Positions 23,559 through 32,350 of a stretch of 38,163 nucleotides of DNA are shown piece by piece. Numbering within the stretch: the first letter of the stretch is position 1; every line of letters begins with the position of its first letter. Below the pieces are notes generated by a model. The model was not told the origin of the DNA. It ran no database searches and saw only the letters and a list, made by a program, of their open reading frames with translations. Source of the DNA: an uncultured Mycoplasmatota bacterium (GTDB lineage: Bacteria; Bacillota_I; Bacilli_A; RF39; UBA660); assembly GCA_946490195.1 (NCBI GenBank), contig CAMLWN010000008.1, forward strand, positions 1 to 38,163, read 5' to 3'. The translations under genes were made by a program, and so were the position numbers.

Positions 23559-26500
23559 TTATTCAACCGATTTTAAAGAATCAATCATATTGATTTTTCT
23601 TAAAATAAAATACGTAATAAATTGAACAACAATAGTAAACAATGTCATAATTAGAAAAGTATACAAATAACTTAAAGCATAAATGTCTTTAACAAAGAAA
23701 ATTTCATCTGTTTCAGCAACTGTCATAACAAATTGATTTAATAAAACGCCAAGCCCTAAACCAAGTAAAATACCAAAGATAGTTAAAACCAGCGTTTCTC
23801 GGTAAACATAAGCTGATACTTCTTTATCATGAAATCCAAGTACTTTTAAAGTGGCAATCTCTCTTGTTCGCTCACTAATGTTAATAGTAGTCAAATTATA
23901 TAAAACTGTAATAGCTAAGAATGTTGAAAAACCAAGAATAAGTAAGACAATATCATTCATACTACGAATAATATCTTGAAACATATCCATACTATCCGTT
24001 ATATATTGAACACTACTAAAATAGCCAGAATCTAATAAAGAATTACCTACTTCACTAATCTTACTGTCATCCATAGTAGTCATTACTGCATTATAACTTT
24101 TCTTTCCAAAAATTTGTTCATAATAAACATCACTCATATATACATAATGATTAACATAATTCTCACTAATTCCTGAAACTTTTAAAACAAACAATTCATT
24201 TTCACTATTACGAATTCCAAAAGTGTCGCCTACCGATACATTTAGCATATCCGCCGTTTTAGAAGAAAGAATTACTCCGTTATTATCCAGCGTTAAAGAA
24301 GTTCCATCAGTTGACCTTAAATGCAAAAAGTTTGAAACAGAAGTCACATCTTGAAAAGCCATCAAATAAATATCAATATTTTTATTATTAGCATTAAAGG
24401 TAAAAGTTTCCATATTCAAAAATCCATAATGCTCAACATCGCTTAATAGACTTGTGACCTCATCACTTACTTCACTAGTCTCTTCATCTAAAAAGAAAAT
24501 TGCATCATAAACTTCAATATCTCCAAATTGCTTATCCATTAAAGAACCTATACTATCTTGAATACCAAATCCTGTAAGAAGTAAAGCTGTACAACCTGAT
24601 ATACCAATTAAAGTCATGACAATTCTTTTCTTATAACGGAATAAATTTCGAACAGTAACTTTCCAAGTAAAACTTAAACGTTTCCATAAAAAGCGAATTC
24701 TTTCTAAGAAAACCTTTTTTCCCATCTTTGGAGCTTCTGGTCGAAGCAAATTCGCTGGCATATATTTAAAATTACGATTAGCGGTAAGATAAGTAACCAA
24801 ACTCATCGCTCCAAAACAAACCACAGCAATAATAAGACTCATAATCAAATTGAAAGAAACTTCTAAATCTGGTAAAACAAACATTGATACATACACACGA
24901 TAAATAATAATTGGTACAATTAAATAACCAACAGTTAAGCCTAAAGCTAAACCAATCGTTGTTGCCAAAAAAACATAGAAAAGATAACTACAAATGATTT
25001 TGGCTTTAGAATATCCTAAAGAAATAAATAACCCTATTTCTCCTCGTTCTTCCTCAATCATTCTTGTCATAGTATTCATTCCCATTAAGAAAGCAACAAG
25101 AATAAAGAAAATTGGAAACACTGCAGCAATAGAATCCACTTTAGTTGCTGAATCAATAAAAGTAGTATACCCTGGATTATCTTCCCTATCAAACAAATAC
25201 CAAACTGGTTTTTCTAGATTAGCAACTTCTTCTCTGGCATCAAGAATTTTTTGTTCAGCCTGAGCTATCTCAGCTAAATATGTTGCATAACCAGATTCAT
25301 AACTAGCGCGTCCAGCAGAAAGTTCAGCCTCTCCATTAAGAAGTTCTTGATGTGCTTCATTTAAAGAAGATAAAGAAGAATTATACTGTTGATTCCAAGT
25401 AGCTTTTCCAGCTTCTAATTCTTTTCTTCCATTTTCTAAAGTAATCTGCGCATTTTGAATTTCTTTTACTCCTTCTAAAGAGGTTTGCAAAGTTTGTAAC
25501 TGACCACTATAACTTTTATACTCATCACTAGAAGGATCCAATGTAGCTAACAATTGATTTAAAGCTTCAATCTGTGTATTTATCTGTTCAATCAAACCAG
25601 CAATTTGATCTAAAGTAATACCATATGCATTTAAAGAATCTTTTAATTTCTTCTCTCCAGCATCCAACTGTGCTTCCGTATCAGAAAAAGTCTTCTCCAT
25701 AGAAATACGAGTATTTTCTAAAGTAGAAACGCCATTATTATAATCAGCCCAACCTTGTTCTAATAAAGCCTGACTATTATCTAGCTCTTTCTTTGCATCA
25801 ACAAATTTTTGATCATTTTCGAGTTTTTGCTTATTCAACTCTTCCTCAGCATCATAAATTTCCTTCATCGCTTCCGCTAAAATTTCTTCATAACGAGCTG
25901 TTTCTCTTATCGGTTTTAACTCTACTAACTCATCATTTAAATAAGATATCGTTTCTTTATAATCATCTTGATAAGCTGTTTTTGAAACACTATCCTTAGC
26001 AGTTAAATAAACTTCTGTATAATATTCCAATGTAAAATTAGAAGGAAGTATATACATAAACGTATCAAGTTTTCCATCACTCACTGTGGAAATTCCTTTA
26101 TTTTCATAAATATACATTGGACTATCCACAATCCCAACAACCGTAAATGTCGTATTTTTAACAAAATCTAAAGCATCACTCTCTAAAGTAATGGTATCCC
26201 CAAGAGCATAAGTTCCCCGTTCTACCAAAACTTCATTTTCATTTTGAAGTCCTCTTCCTTCAATTATAGAAACGCGATTAATATCGTTCAAACATCCATA
26301 TATTTTAGTAGCATTACCATCTAAAACTGTTTCAAAAGAATACCCTGGAACTACTTTATCCACATTATCAAGTTCTTTTAATGAAGCAATATCATCTTCT
26401 GTTAAACCCATTGTACTTACAATTCGGTAATCCATAAGTGAATATTCATCATGATAATTATCCACAGTTCGAATCATATCTGAAGAAGTCTCTCTTACCC

Positions 26501-26600
26501 CAGCAAAAAAAGCACTTCCTAAAGCAACAATAAAAATTAAAGAAAAGAACCGACCTAATGACTTGCGAATTTTAATAAAACTATTTTTAAATAAGTACAT
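23559..26600 (-). CDS. MacB/FtsX-type ABC transporter permease with long coiled coil
   Basis: A 1013-aa permease with two FtsX domains. The N-terminal TM helix (about 15-35) is followed by a large extracytoplasmic domain. A long coiled coil (about 230-460, rich in Ala/Glu/Leu and 'EL..G' repeats) comes next, then three TM helices, a second N-terminal-type TM helix near 660, another extracytoplasmic domain and three final TM helices. The layout matches Firmicute permeases that respond to or export peptides, or that act on the envelope. The start is ATG 26600, sharing one base with the ATPase stop (TAATG); an in-frame TTG at 26606 is less likely. Substrate unknown. Confidence 0.88.
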   Translation of the reverse strand: MYLFKNSFIKIRKSLGRFFSLIFIVALGSAFFAGVRETSSDMIRTVDNYHDEYSLMDYRIVSTMGLTEDDIASLKELDNVDKVVPGYSFETVLDGNATKIYGCLNDINRVSIIEGRGLQNENEVLVERGTYALGDTITLESDALDFVKNTTFTVVGIVDSPMYIYENKGISTVSDGKLDTFMYILPSNFTLEYYTEVYLTAKDSVSKTAYQDDYKETISYLNDELVELKPIRETARYEEILAEAMKEIYDAEEELNKQKLENDQKFVDAKKELDNSQALLEQGWADYNNGVSTLENTRISMEKTFSDTEAQLDAGEKKLKDSLNAYGITLDQIAGLIEQINTQIEALNQLLATLDPSSDEYKSYSGQLQTLQTSLEGVKEIQNAQITLENGRKELEAGKATWNQQYNSSLSSLNEAHQELLNGEAELSAGRASYESGYATYLAEIAQAEQKILDAREEVANLEKPVWYLFDREDNPGYTTFIDSATKVDSIAAVFPIFFILVAFLMGMNTMTRMIEEERGEIGLFISLGYSKAKIICSYLFYVFLATTIGLALGLTVGYLIVPIIIYRVYVSMFVLPDLEVSFNLIMSLIIAVVCFGAMSLVTYLTANRNFKYMPANLLRPEAPKMGKKVFLERIRFLWKRLSFTWKVTVRNLFRYKKRIVMTLIGISGCTALLLTGFGIQDSIGSLMDKQFGDIEVYDAIFFLDEETSEVSDEVTSLLSDVEHYGFLNMETFTFNANNKNIDIYLMAFQDVTSVSNFLHLRSTDGTSLTLDNNGVILSSKTADMLNVSVGDTFGIRNSENELFVLKVSGISENYVNHYVYMSDVYYEQIFGKKSYNAVMTTMDDSKISEVGNSLLDSGYFSSVQYITDSMDMFQDIIRSMNDIVLLILGFSTFLAITVLYNLTTINISERTREIATLKVLGFHDKEVSAYVYRETLVLTIFGILLGLGLGVLLNQFVMTVAETDEIFFVKDIYALSYLYTFLIMTLFTIVVQFITYFILRKINMIDSLKSVE

Positions 26601-27301
26601 TACCAATCAATATCCTTTACTAATTTTGGATTTTTCTGAATTAGAATATCATCTACTTGACCATTCTTTATTTTAATAACTTTATCAGCCATTTCACTTA
26701 TAACTGCATTATGGGTAATAATAATCGTAGTCATATGTTCTTTATGACAAGTATCTTGTAAAAGTTCCAAAATCATTCGTCCAGTTTTAGAATCCAAAGC
26801 TCCTGTCGGTTCATCGCATAATAGGATCTTAGGGTTTTTTGCTAATGCTCTAGCAATACTAACTCTTTGTTGTTCTCCACCAGATAATTGAGCTGGAAAA
26901 TGTCCACTTCTATCTCCCAAGCCAACTTGTTTTAACGTTTCCAAACTATCTTTTGGGTGTTTACAAATTTGACTAGCTAAGCTTACATTTTCTAAAGCTG
27001 TTAAATTTCCAACCAAATTATAAAATTGAAAAACAAAGCCAATATCATAACGGCGATAATCAGTTAAAGCTTTCTTATTAAATTTGGAAACATCTTTTCC
27101 ATCAACAATAACTGAACCACTAGTTGGAGTATCCATTCCACCTAGAATATTTAAAACAGTAGTCTTTCCTGCTCCACTAGGACCTAAAATGACAACCAGC
27201 TCACCTTCATCAATTGAAAAAGAAATATTCTCAATTGCTTTAATTGTAACTTCTCCCATTTGATATGTTTTAGATAATTTTTTCACATCAATAAAAGCCA
27301 T
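26600..27301 (-). CDS. ABC transporter ATP-binding protein (LolD/MacB-type)
   Basis: A 233-aa cytoplasmic ATPase partner of the FtsX-type permease. It has Walker A GPSGAGKT (about 40-47), Q-loop GFVFQFYNL, signature LSGGEQQRVSIARAL, Walker B ILLCDEPTGALD and the switch histidine in ITHN. These match the LolD/MacB/YknY subfamily. GGAGATG precedes ATG 27301. Stop and start overlap with the permease (TAATG) indicates coupled translation. A TATAAT lies about 75 bases upstream without a clear -35. Confidence 0.94.
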   Translation of the reverse strand: MAFIDVKKLSKTYQMGEVTIKAIENISFSIDEGELVVILGPSGAGKTTVLNILGGMDTPTSGSVIVDGKDVSKFNKKALTDYRRYDIGFVFQFYNLVGNLTALENVSLASQICKHPKDSLETLKQVGLGDRSGHFPAQLSGGEQQRVSIARALAKNPKILLCDEPTGALDSKTGRMILELLQDTCHKEHMTTIIITHNAVISEMADKVIKIKNGQVDDILIQKNPKLVKDIDW

Positions 27302-27424
27302 TCATTTCATCTCCTATTTAATTTCACAAAAAATTGTAATCTAGTCATAACAGCGCCATTCTTTCTATTTAAATTATAACGTATTTTCTTTTAAAAAAAA
27401 AGAGCTAACTAAAGAAAAGAAATT

Positions 27425-27447
27425 GTTTTTACTTTTTTGTTAAAAAG
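27425..27447 (+). promoter_or_regulatory. Weak NrtR-like half site upstream of NAD operon 1
   Basis: GTTTTTAC-N7-TTAAAAAG keeps only one half of the 23-bp dyad. It lies 41 bases before the site over the -10, the same offset as the weak site at 32220-32242 before operon 2. It may only reflect shared promoter ancestry. Confidence 0.3.
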
Positions 27448-27450
27448 TGG

Positions 27451-27479
27451 TTGACTTTTTCAAAACTTATTAATATAAT
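27451..27479 (+). promoter_or_regulatory. Promoter of NAD operon 1
   Basis: TTGACT (27451-27456), 17-base spacer, TATAAT (27474-27479). The AAAAAGTGG before the -35 and the -10 region are almost identical to the promoter of operon 2. Confidence 0.85.
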
Positions 27480-27488
27480 GTTAATAAC
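27466..27488 (+). promoter_or_regulatory. Candidate NrtR operator over the -10 (operon 1)
   Basis: CTTATTAA-TATAATG-TTAATAAC, a 23-bp imperfect dyad that contains the -10 box. A repressor bound here would block RNA polymerase. Assignment to NrtR is inferred from the linked regulator gene and recurrence of the motif. Confidence 0.7.
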
Positions 27489-27507
27489 AACTGGCCAGTT
27501 TGTTATT
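27483..27507 (+). repeat. 25-bp near-perfect inverted repeat at the predicted transcript start
   Basis: AATAACAA-CTGGCCAG-T-TTGTTATT is symmetric except for one extra T. It overlaps the predicted start site and is followed by TTTT. It can be a DNA operator or, as RNA, a 10-bp hairpin with a GGCC loop. Confidence 0.6.
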
Positions 27508-27519
27508 TTTAAAAGAAAT

Positions 27520-27542
27520 GTTTTTAACATTCGGTTAATAAG
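27520..27542 (-). promoter_or_regulatory. Candidate NrtR operator in the leader of operon 1
   Basis: Read on the minus strand, CTTATTAA-CCGAATG-TTAAAAAC matches the operator pattern, including the ATG end of the spacer. It lies between the transcript start and the NUDIX start codon. Confidence 0.6.
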
Positions 27543-27557
27543 AAGAGAGATGAAAAA

Positions 27558-28181
27558 ATGAAACCCGAAGAAAAACTAAAAGCTATTGAAGCAATCAAAA
27601 ATTTTAAAACAAAAGAAAAACAACTTTTATCTATATATGAAGAAGGATACCTTGGAAAAAAAAGTTATAAAGTCACTTTAGCAAATGGCGCGACAATGCC
27701 ATGTGAACAAATTACCAAAAGAAAAGATAATGGCGATGCTGTAGTAATTATTCCTATTACAACAGAAGGAAACTATTTAGTAGTAGTTCAAGCACGTCCA
27801 AACACGTATGAAACTGTAGCTATTGAATTTCCAGCCGGTATGGTAGATAAAAATGAAAATAACGAATACGCTGCTATTCGAGAATTAGTTGAAGAAACTG
27901 GATATGTACCAACTAGTGTTTACAAATTAGAAAGTCATTATCAAGACCAAGGATGTAGCAAAGCATTAATTACAACTTATGTTGCTGAAGGATGTCAAAA
28001 AAAACAAGAACAAAAATTAGACGAAGAAGAAAACTTAACCTATATTGAAGTTAATGACCAAGATATTCGAGATTTACTTACTCGAAAAAAAGAAGATTTA
28101 CTTACCGAAATAGGAATGCATGATGCAAACTCAAAAATTGGATATATGACTTTGCAATTAAAAAGACAAAATCTATTATAA
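27558..28181 (+). CDS. NUDIX hydrolase, ADP-ribose pyrophosphatase-like
   Basis: Probably hydrolyses ADP-ribose to AMP and ribose-5-phosphate. The 207-aa protein has a perfect NUDIX box, GMVDKN-E-x7-RELVEETGY (about 94-116), preceded by the aromatic/acidic EFPAG segment typical of ADP-ribose pyrophosphatases. It is first in the NUDIX-pncA-pncB-nadE operon, under a promoter with candidate NrtR sites. In other bacteria ADP-ribose acts as an NrtR effector, so this enzyme could clear the regulatory ligand and feed ribose-5-phosphate to the linked PRPP synthetase. The exact substrate is inferred. Confidence 0.87.
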   Translation: MKPEEKLKAIEAIKNFKTKEKQLLSIYEEGYLGKKSYKVTLANGATMPCEQITKRKDNGDAVVIIPITTEGNYLVVVQARPNTYETVAIEFPAGMVDKNENNEYAAIRELVEETGYVPTSVYKLESHYQDQGCSKALITTYVAEGCQKKQEQKLDEEENLTYIEVNDQDIRDLLTRKKEDLLTEIGMHDANSKIGYMTLQLKRQNLL

Positions 28182-28195
28182 TTTTTTTAAACAAT

Positions 28196-28218
28196 GTTTT
28201 TAACATTTAGTTAATAAG
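28196..28218 (-). promoter_or_regulatory. Candidate NrtR operator upstream of pncA
   Basis: On the minus strand CTTATTAA-CTAAATG-TTAAAAAC. It lies between the NUDIX gene and pncA. A weak promoter (TTGCAA 28152, 19-base spacer, TATAAT 28177-28182) just before it would make this a regulated internal start. Confidence 0.6.
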
Positions 28219-28233
28219 AAAGAAGGAGAAAAT

Positions 28234-28818
28234 ATGGAAAATTTAAAAAATATAAAAGAAGCAATCTTTGTGATTGATATGAATAATGGTTTTTGTGAAA
28301 AAGGAAACCTTGCTGACCCAAGCATAAAACACATTGTTCCAAACATTAGAGAAAATATTAGAAAAACATTAAAAAATGGAGGTGCATTGTTCTTTGTAAA
28401 TGACAAACATACATCAAAGAGCGTTGAACTAACTCGTTATGCACCACATTGTGATACTGAGGAAGAACAAAAAACGATTAAAGAATTAGCAATCTTTGAA
28501 CCATACGCAACAAAAATATTTTACAAAAATTCTACATGTGCTTTATTCGCACCTGGTGTAATAGAAACAATTTTAAAAATGGAAAATATTCAAACAATTC
28601 GAATAACAGGATGCTGTACAGATATTTGTATTATGAACTTTACAGTTGCCTTAAGAAACTTTTTAGATGAAATGAACCTAAACGTCAATATAGAGGTACC
28701 AATAAACGCTGTTGAAACATTTCACATTCCAGATGTTCATGACAGAATTGAAGCAAACAACTTTGGATATCGTGTTATGGAACAAAATGGAATTCGTTTA
28801 GTAAAGGAGTTGAAATAA
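28234..28818 (+). CDS. pncA: Nicotinamidase (isochorismatase fold)
   Basis: Converts nicotinamide to nicotinate, the entry step of salvage. The 194-aa isochorismatase-fold protein shows the catalytic Asp15 in FVIDMNNGF and the nucleophile cysteine in ITGCCTDICIM (Cys127/128). Metal-ligand-like Asp57 and His59 appear in NDKHTS, His72 in APHC, and a lysine (Lys94 or Lys98) in the FEPYATKIFYK stretch. Position next to pncB supports nicotinamidase over other isochorismatase-like hydrolases. AAGGAG precedes ATG 28234. It is followed by pncB after one base. Confidence 0.9.
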   Translation: MENLKNIKEAIFVIDMNNGFCEKGNLADPSIKHIVPNIRENIRKTLKNGGALFFVNDKHTSKSVELTRYAPHCDTEEEQKTIKELAIFEPYATKIFYKNSTCALFAPGVIETILKMENIQTIRITGCCTDICIMNFTVALRNFLDEMNLNVNIEVPINAVETFHIPDVHDRIEANNFGYRVMEQNGIRLVKELK

Positions 28819-28819
28819 T

Positions 28820-30280
28820 ATGCAAGATTTAAACCTTTCCATGGCCAATGACTTTTATGAATTCACCATGAGTCAAGCTTATTTTAATGAAGGAAAAACT
28901 GAAGAAATAGCCGTATTTGATGCGTTTTTCAGAAAAAATCCATTTGATTCAGGTTATGCAATCATGGCTGGTGTAGATAAAATTATTGAAACAATAAACA
29001 ATTTTCATTTTACTGACCAAGATATTGATTTTTTAAGACAAACAAAAGCTTTTTCAGAAGATTTTTTAACCTACTTAAAAAATTTCAAATTTCATGGAAG
29101 TATCTATGCTATTCCAGACGGAACAGTCATCTTTGCAAATGAACCAATTATAACAGTTAAAGCTCCAATTATAGAAGCTCAATTAATTGAAACAATTTTA
29201 TTAAGTTATCTAAATTCACACATTTGCTGGGCAACCTCATCAAAAAGAATTACGGAAGCAGCAAAAGGCATCGGTGTTATGGAATTTGGTCTTAGAAGAG
29301 CAATGGGGCCAATTGCTGGTTTAGACGCAAGTAAATGTGCAATCATGGCTGGATGCATCGGAACTTCAAACGTTTTAAATGCCAAAGAATACAATAGCCT
29401 TCCATTAGGAACCATGGCCCATAGTTTTATTACATCTTTCGATTCAGAATATGATGCATTTTTAGCATATGCAAAAACATATCCAAATAATTGTACCCTA
29501 CTCGTTGATACATATGATGTCATAAAAAGTGGAATTCCTAATGCAATTAAAGTAGCTAAAGATTTTTTACTACCAAACGGATACACTTTAAAAGGAATCA
29601 GAATCGATTCAGGAGATTTAGCTAAATTAGCTAAAGAAGCTCGTAAAATGTTAGATGAGGCAGGTCTTACAGACACCAAAATCTGTGTTTCAAATGGACT
29701 TAAAGAAGATACTATACGTGCTTTAAAAGAGCAAAATGCTCCAATTGATTCTATAGGATTAGGCGACAACATTGTCCTACCCGACCAAGCTAGAGTTGGT
29801 GTCGTTTACAAAAATGTTGCAATAAAAAAAGAGCAAGAATACATTTCAAAAATAAAAGTAAGCAACGAAGAAGCAAAAGCAATTACTCCAGGATATAAAA
29901 AAGTATACAGGTTCTACGACAAAAAAAATGGATTAGCATTAGGAGATGTTATAGCCCTACACAATCAAAAAATTCCGGAAGATGAATTCACGCTTATTGA
30001 CCCAATCAATAATCATAATCAAACCAGAATTAAAAACTACCGCATAAGAGAACTTCAAATTCCTATTTTTATTAAAGGACATCAAGTGTATCAAGACCCA
30101 ACATTACTTCAAAAGCAAAAACTTTGTACACAAGACTTACAAACAATTCCTGATGAAGTCAAAAGATATTTAAATCCTCAACTCTACTTTGTAGACATGA
30201 CAAAAGAGCTTATTACTTTAAAAAGAGAACTAATAAAACAAGCTAAAGAACAAGGAATGAAATTAAATCGAATCAAATAA
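28820..30280 (+). CDS. pncB: Nicotinate phosphoribosyltransferase
   Basis: Forms nicotinate mononucleotide from nicotinate and PRPP, usually with ATP hydrolysis. The 486-aa protein begins with the family pattern LSMANDFYEFTMSQAYF. It has the FGLRRAMGPIAG block, the phosphorylated-histidine region GTMAHSFITSF, GIRIDSGDLAKLAKEAR and the phosphate-binding end GLGDNIV. Length fits the longer PncB2-type group. It starts one base after pncA, with the ribosome site inside pncA's end (AAGGAG). The PRPP it needs could come from the prs-type enzyme of operon 2. Confidence 0.96.
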   Translation: MQDLNLSMANDFYEFTMSQAYFNEGKTEEIAVFDAFFRKNPFDSGYAIMAGVDKIIETINNFHFTDQDIDFLRQTKAFSEDFLTYLKNFKFHGSIYAIPDGTVIFANEPIITVKAPIIEAQLIETILLSYLNSHICWATSSKRITEAAKGIGVMEFGLRRAMGPIAGLDASKCAIMAGCIGTSNVLNAKEYNSLPLGTMAHSFITSFDSEYDAFLAYAKTYPNNCTLLVDTYDVIKSGIPNAIKVAKDFLLPNGYTLKGIRIDSGDLAKLAKEARKMLDEAGLTDTKICVSNGLKEDTIRALKEQNAPIDSIGLGDNIVLPDQARVGVVYKNVAIKKEQEYISKIKVSNEEAKAITPGYKKVYRFYDKKNGLALGDVIALHNQKIPEDEFTLIDPINNHNQTRIKNYRIRELQIPIFIKGHQVYQDPTLLQKQKLCTQDLQTIPDEVKRYLNPQLYFVDMTKELITLKRELIKQAKEQGMKLNRIK

Positions 30281-30297
30281 AAGAAAGGAAAAAAAAT

Positions 30298-32217
30298 ATG
30301 AACAAAAAATTTGGCTTTGTAAGAGTTGCTGCAAGCGTACCAGAAATGAAAGTCGCAAACACAACTTTTAACACAGAAGAAATACTTAAAGAAATTAAAA
30401 ATTTAGAAAAAGAAAAAGTAGATATTGCCCTCTTCCCAGAACTATCCATAACAGGATACACATGCGCAGATTTATTCTCACAAAATCTTCTTTTAGAAAA
30501 AGCTTTAGAAGGACTACAAAAAATCAAAGAAGAAACGAAAAATTATCAGATTATTTCTATTATAGGTATGCCCTTAATTTTGGATAACCAACTCTACAAC
30601 TGTGCTATACCAATTCAAAAAGGAAAAATACTAGGAATTGTTCCCAAAACTCATATTCCCAATTATAATGAATTTTATGAAAAAAGATGGTTTAGTGATG
30701 GAAAAAATATAGTAAACAAAGAAATAGAAATTTTAAACGAAACTGTCCCAATTGGAACCGACTTACTTTTTGAAGACCGAGAACAAAAAGAAATAACATT
30801 TGGTATTGAAATTTGTGAAGATTTATGGAATCCTATTTCTCCAAGCACAAAAGCATGTCAGAAAAATGCAACCATAATTTTTAATCTATCTGCAAGCAAT
30901 GAAATTATTGGAAAACAAGAATATCGTAAAAACTTAATAAAAAATGCCTCAGCAAAAAATATATGCGCGTATATTTATACCTCTGCTGGACCAAACGAAT
31001 CTTCAACCGACTTAGTTTTCTCAGGATATGCCGCTATTACTGAAAATGGAACTATCTTAAAAGAAAATGAACGTTTTAATTTTCAAACAAATCACATCAT
31101 CGAAGATATTGATGTTCAAAAACTTCAGTATACTCGTTTAAAAGCAACAAATTTTAAGAGTGATATAAAAGAAAATGATTTTAGATATATTAAAATCGAT
31201 ATTAAAAACAATAAAAATCATAGCTTAAGAAAATATTCAAAAACACCATTTGTACCATCTTCAAAAGAAAAAAGAAATTCTCGTTGTGAAGAAATTTTAA
31301 AAATACAAGCAATAGGACTAGCCAAAAGATTAAAACACACAGGTATAGAAAAATGTGTCATAGGAATAAGTGGTGGTCTAGATTCTACCCTAGCTTTTTT
31401 AGTAACTATAGAATCTTTCAAAATTCTAAATCTTCCTTTAAAAAATATTATTGGAATAACCATGCCTGGATTTGGAACCACAAAGAAAACTTTAGAAAAT
31501 TCTCAAAAATTATTAGACAACTATGGGGTTACAAAAAAAGAAATCAATATTATTGATTCTTCCCTAGTTCATTTTAAAGATATCGAATTAGATAAAAAAG
31601 ACCGAAGCGTAACCTATGAAAACACCCAAGCAAGAGAAAGAACGCAAATCTTAATGGACATAGCAAATAAAGAAAATGCCTTAGTAATAGGAACTGGTGA
31701 TCTTTCAGAACTTGCCTTAGGTTGGTGTACTTATAATGGAGACCATATGTCTATGTATTCAGTAAATTCATCTGTTCCCAAAACATTAGTGAAATATCTT
31801 GTTGAATATTTTGCAGATACTCAAAAAAACAAAATTTGCAAACAAACACTCAAAAGCATTTTAGATACACCAATTAGTCCTGAATTATTACCGCCAGATA
31901 AATCAGGAAATATAAATCAAAAAACAGAAAATATTGTTGGTCCTTATATTTTACATGATTTCTTTTTATACCACTTCTTAAGATATGGAGCTACCCCAGA
32001 AAAAATAAAATTTTTAGCTCTTCAAACTTTCAAACAAGACTTTGATGAAGAAACAATTACTCATTGGTTAAAATTTTTCTTAAAGAGATTCTTTAATCAA
32101 CAATTCAAACGAAGTTGTTTGCCAGATGGTCCAAAAGTTGGAACAATAAGCCTTTCACCACGTGGAGATTTAAGAATGCCTAGTGATGCAGATGTTAGTA
32201 TCTGGTTAAATTTCTAA
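30298..32217 (+). CDS. nadE: Glutamine-dependent NAD+ synthetase
   Basis: Amidates nicotinate adenine dinucleotide to NAD with glutamine as nitrogen donor. The 639-aa protein joins an N-terminal nitrilase-type glutaminase (Glu in FPELSITGYTC, Lys in PKTHIPNY, nucleophile Cys in GIEICEDLW near 172) to a C-terminal NAD synthase with ATP pyrophosphatase loop GISGGLDST (about 356-364), TGDLSELALGW and the C-terminal FKRSCLPDGPKVG block. All key residues are present. It is last in operon 1, 17 bases after pncB with AAAGGA upstream. I see no strong terminator after it before the next promoter. Confidence 0.96.
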   Translation: MNKKFGFVRVAASVPEMKVANTTFNTEEILKEIKNLEKEKVDIALFPELSITGYTCADLFSQNLLLEKALEGLQKIKEETKNYQIISIIGMPLILDNQLYNCAIPIQKGKILGIVPKTHIPNYNEFYEKRWFSDGKNIVNKEIEILNETVPIGTDLLFEDREQKEITFGIEICEDLWNPISPSTKACQKNATIIFNLSASNEIIGKQEYRKNLIKNASAKNICAYIYTSAGPNESSTDLVFSGYAAITENGTILKENERFNFQTNHIIEDIDVQKLQYTRLKATNFKSDIKENDFRYIKIDIKNNKNHSLRKYSKTPFVPSSKEKRNSRCEEILKIQAIGLAKRLKHTGIEKCVIGISGGLDSTLAFLVTIESFKILNLPLKNIIGITMPGFGTTKKTLENSQKLLDNYGVTKKEINIIDSSLVHFKDIELDKKDRSVTYENTQARERTQILMDIANKENALVIGTGDLSELALGWCTYNGDHMSMYSVNSSVPKTLVKYLVEYFADTQKNKICKQTLKSILDTPISPELLPPDKSGNINQKTENIVGPYILHDFFLYHFLRYGATPEKIKFLALQTFKQDFDEETITHWLKFFLKRFFNQQFKRSCLPDGPKVGTISLSPRGDLRMPSDADVSIWLNF

Positions 32218-32219
32218 TT

Positions 32220-32242
32220 CTTTTTAACATTTTGATAAAAAG
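32220..32242 (-). promoter_or_regulatory. Weak NrtR-like site upstream of NAD operon 2
   Basis: On the minus strand CTTTTTAT-CAAAATG-TTAAAAAG, a degenerate version of the dyad 41 bases before the site over the -10. It can also be read as a short CTTTTTA/TAAAAAG hairpin after nadE. Confidence 0.35.
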
Positions 32243-32245
32243 TTG

Positions 32246-32274
32246 TTGACAAACCTTTTTGTTATTAATATAAT
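32246..32274 (+). promoter_or_regulatory. Promoter of NAD operon 2
   Basis: TTGACA (32246-32251), 17-base spacer, TATAAT (32269-32274): a near-consensus housekeeping promoter, closely similar to that of operon 1. Confidence 0.9.
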
Positions 32275-32283
32275 GTTAATATC
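32261..32283 (+). promoter_or_regulatory. Candidate NrtR operator over the -10 (operon 2)
   Basis: GTTATTAA-TATAATG-TTAATATC, differing from the operon 1 site at two end positions only. Confidence 0.72.
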
Positions 32284-32307
32284 AAATATTTTTTTATTTT
32301 AACATCT

Positions 32308-32330
32308 GTTATTAATTAAATGTTAATATC
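32308..32330 (+). promoter_or_regulatory. Candidate NrtR operator in the leader of operon 2
   Basis: GTTATTAA-TTAAATG-TTAATATC, 47 bases downstream of the -10 site and 20 bases before the first gene. The two arms match those of the -10 site exactly. Confidence 0.7.
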
Positions 32331-32350
32331 AGAATGAGAGGGAGAAAAAT

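Noticed and set aside
29206-29772. Long 188-codon ORF antisense to pncB
   Set aside because: It lies wholly within a well-conserved pncB gene and has no ribosome site or family resemblance.
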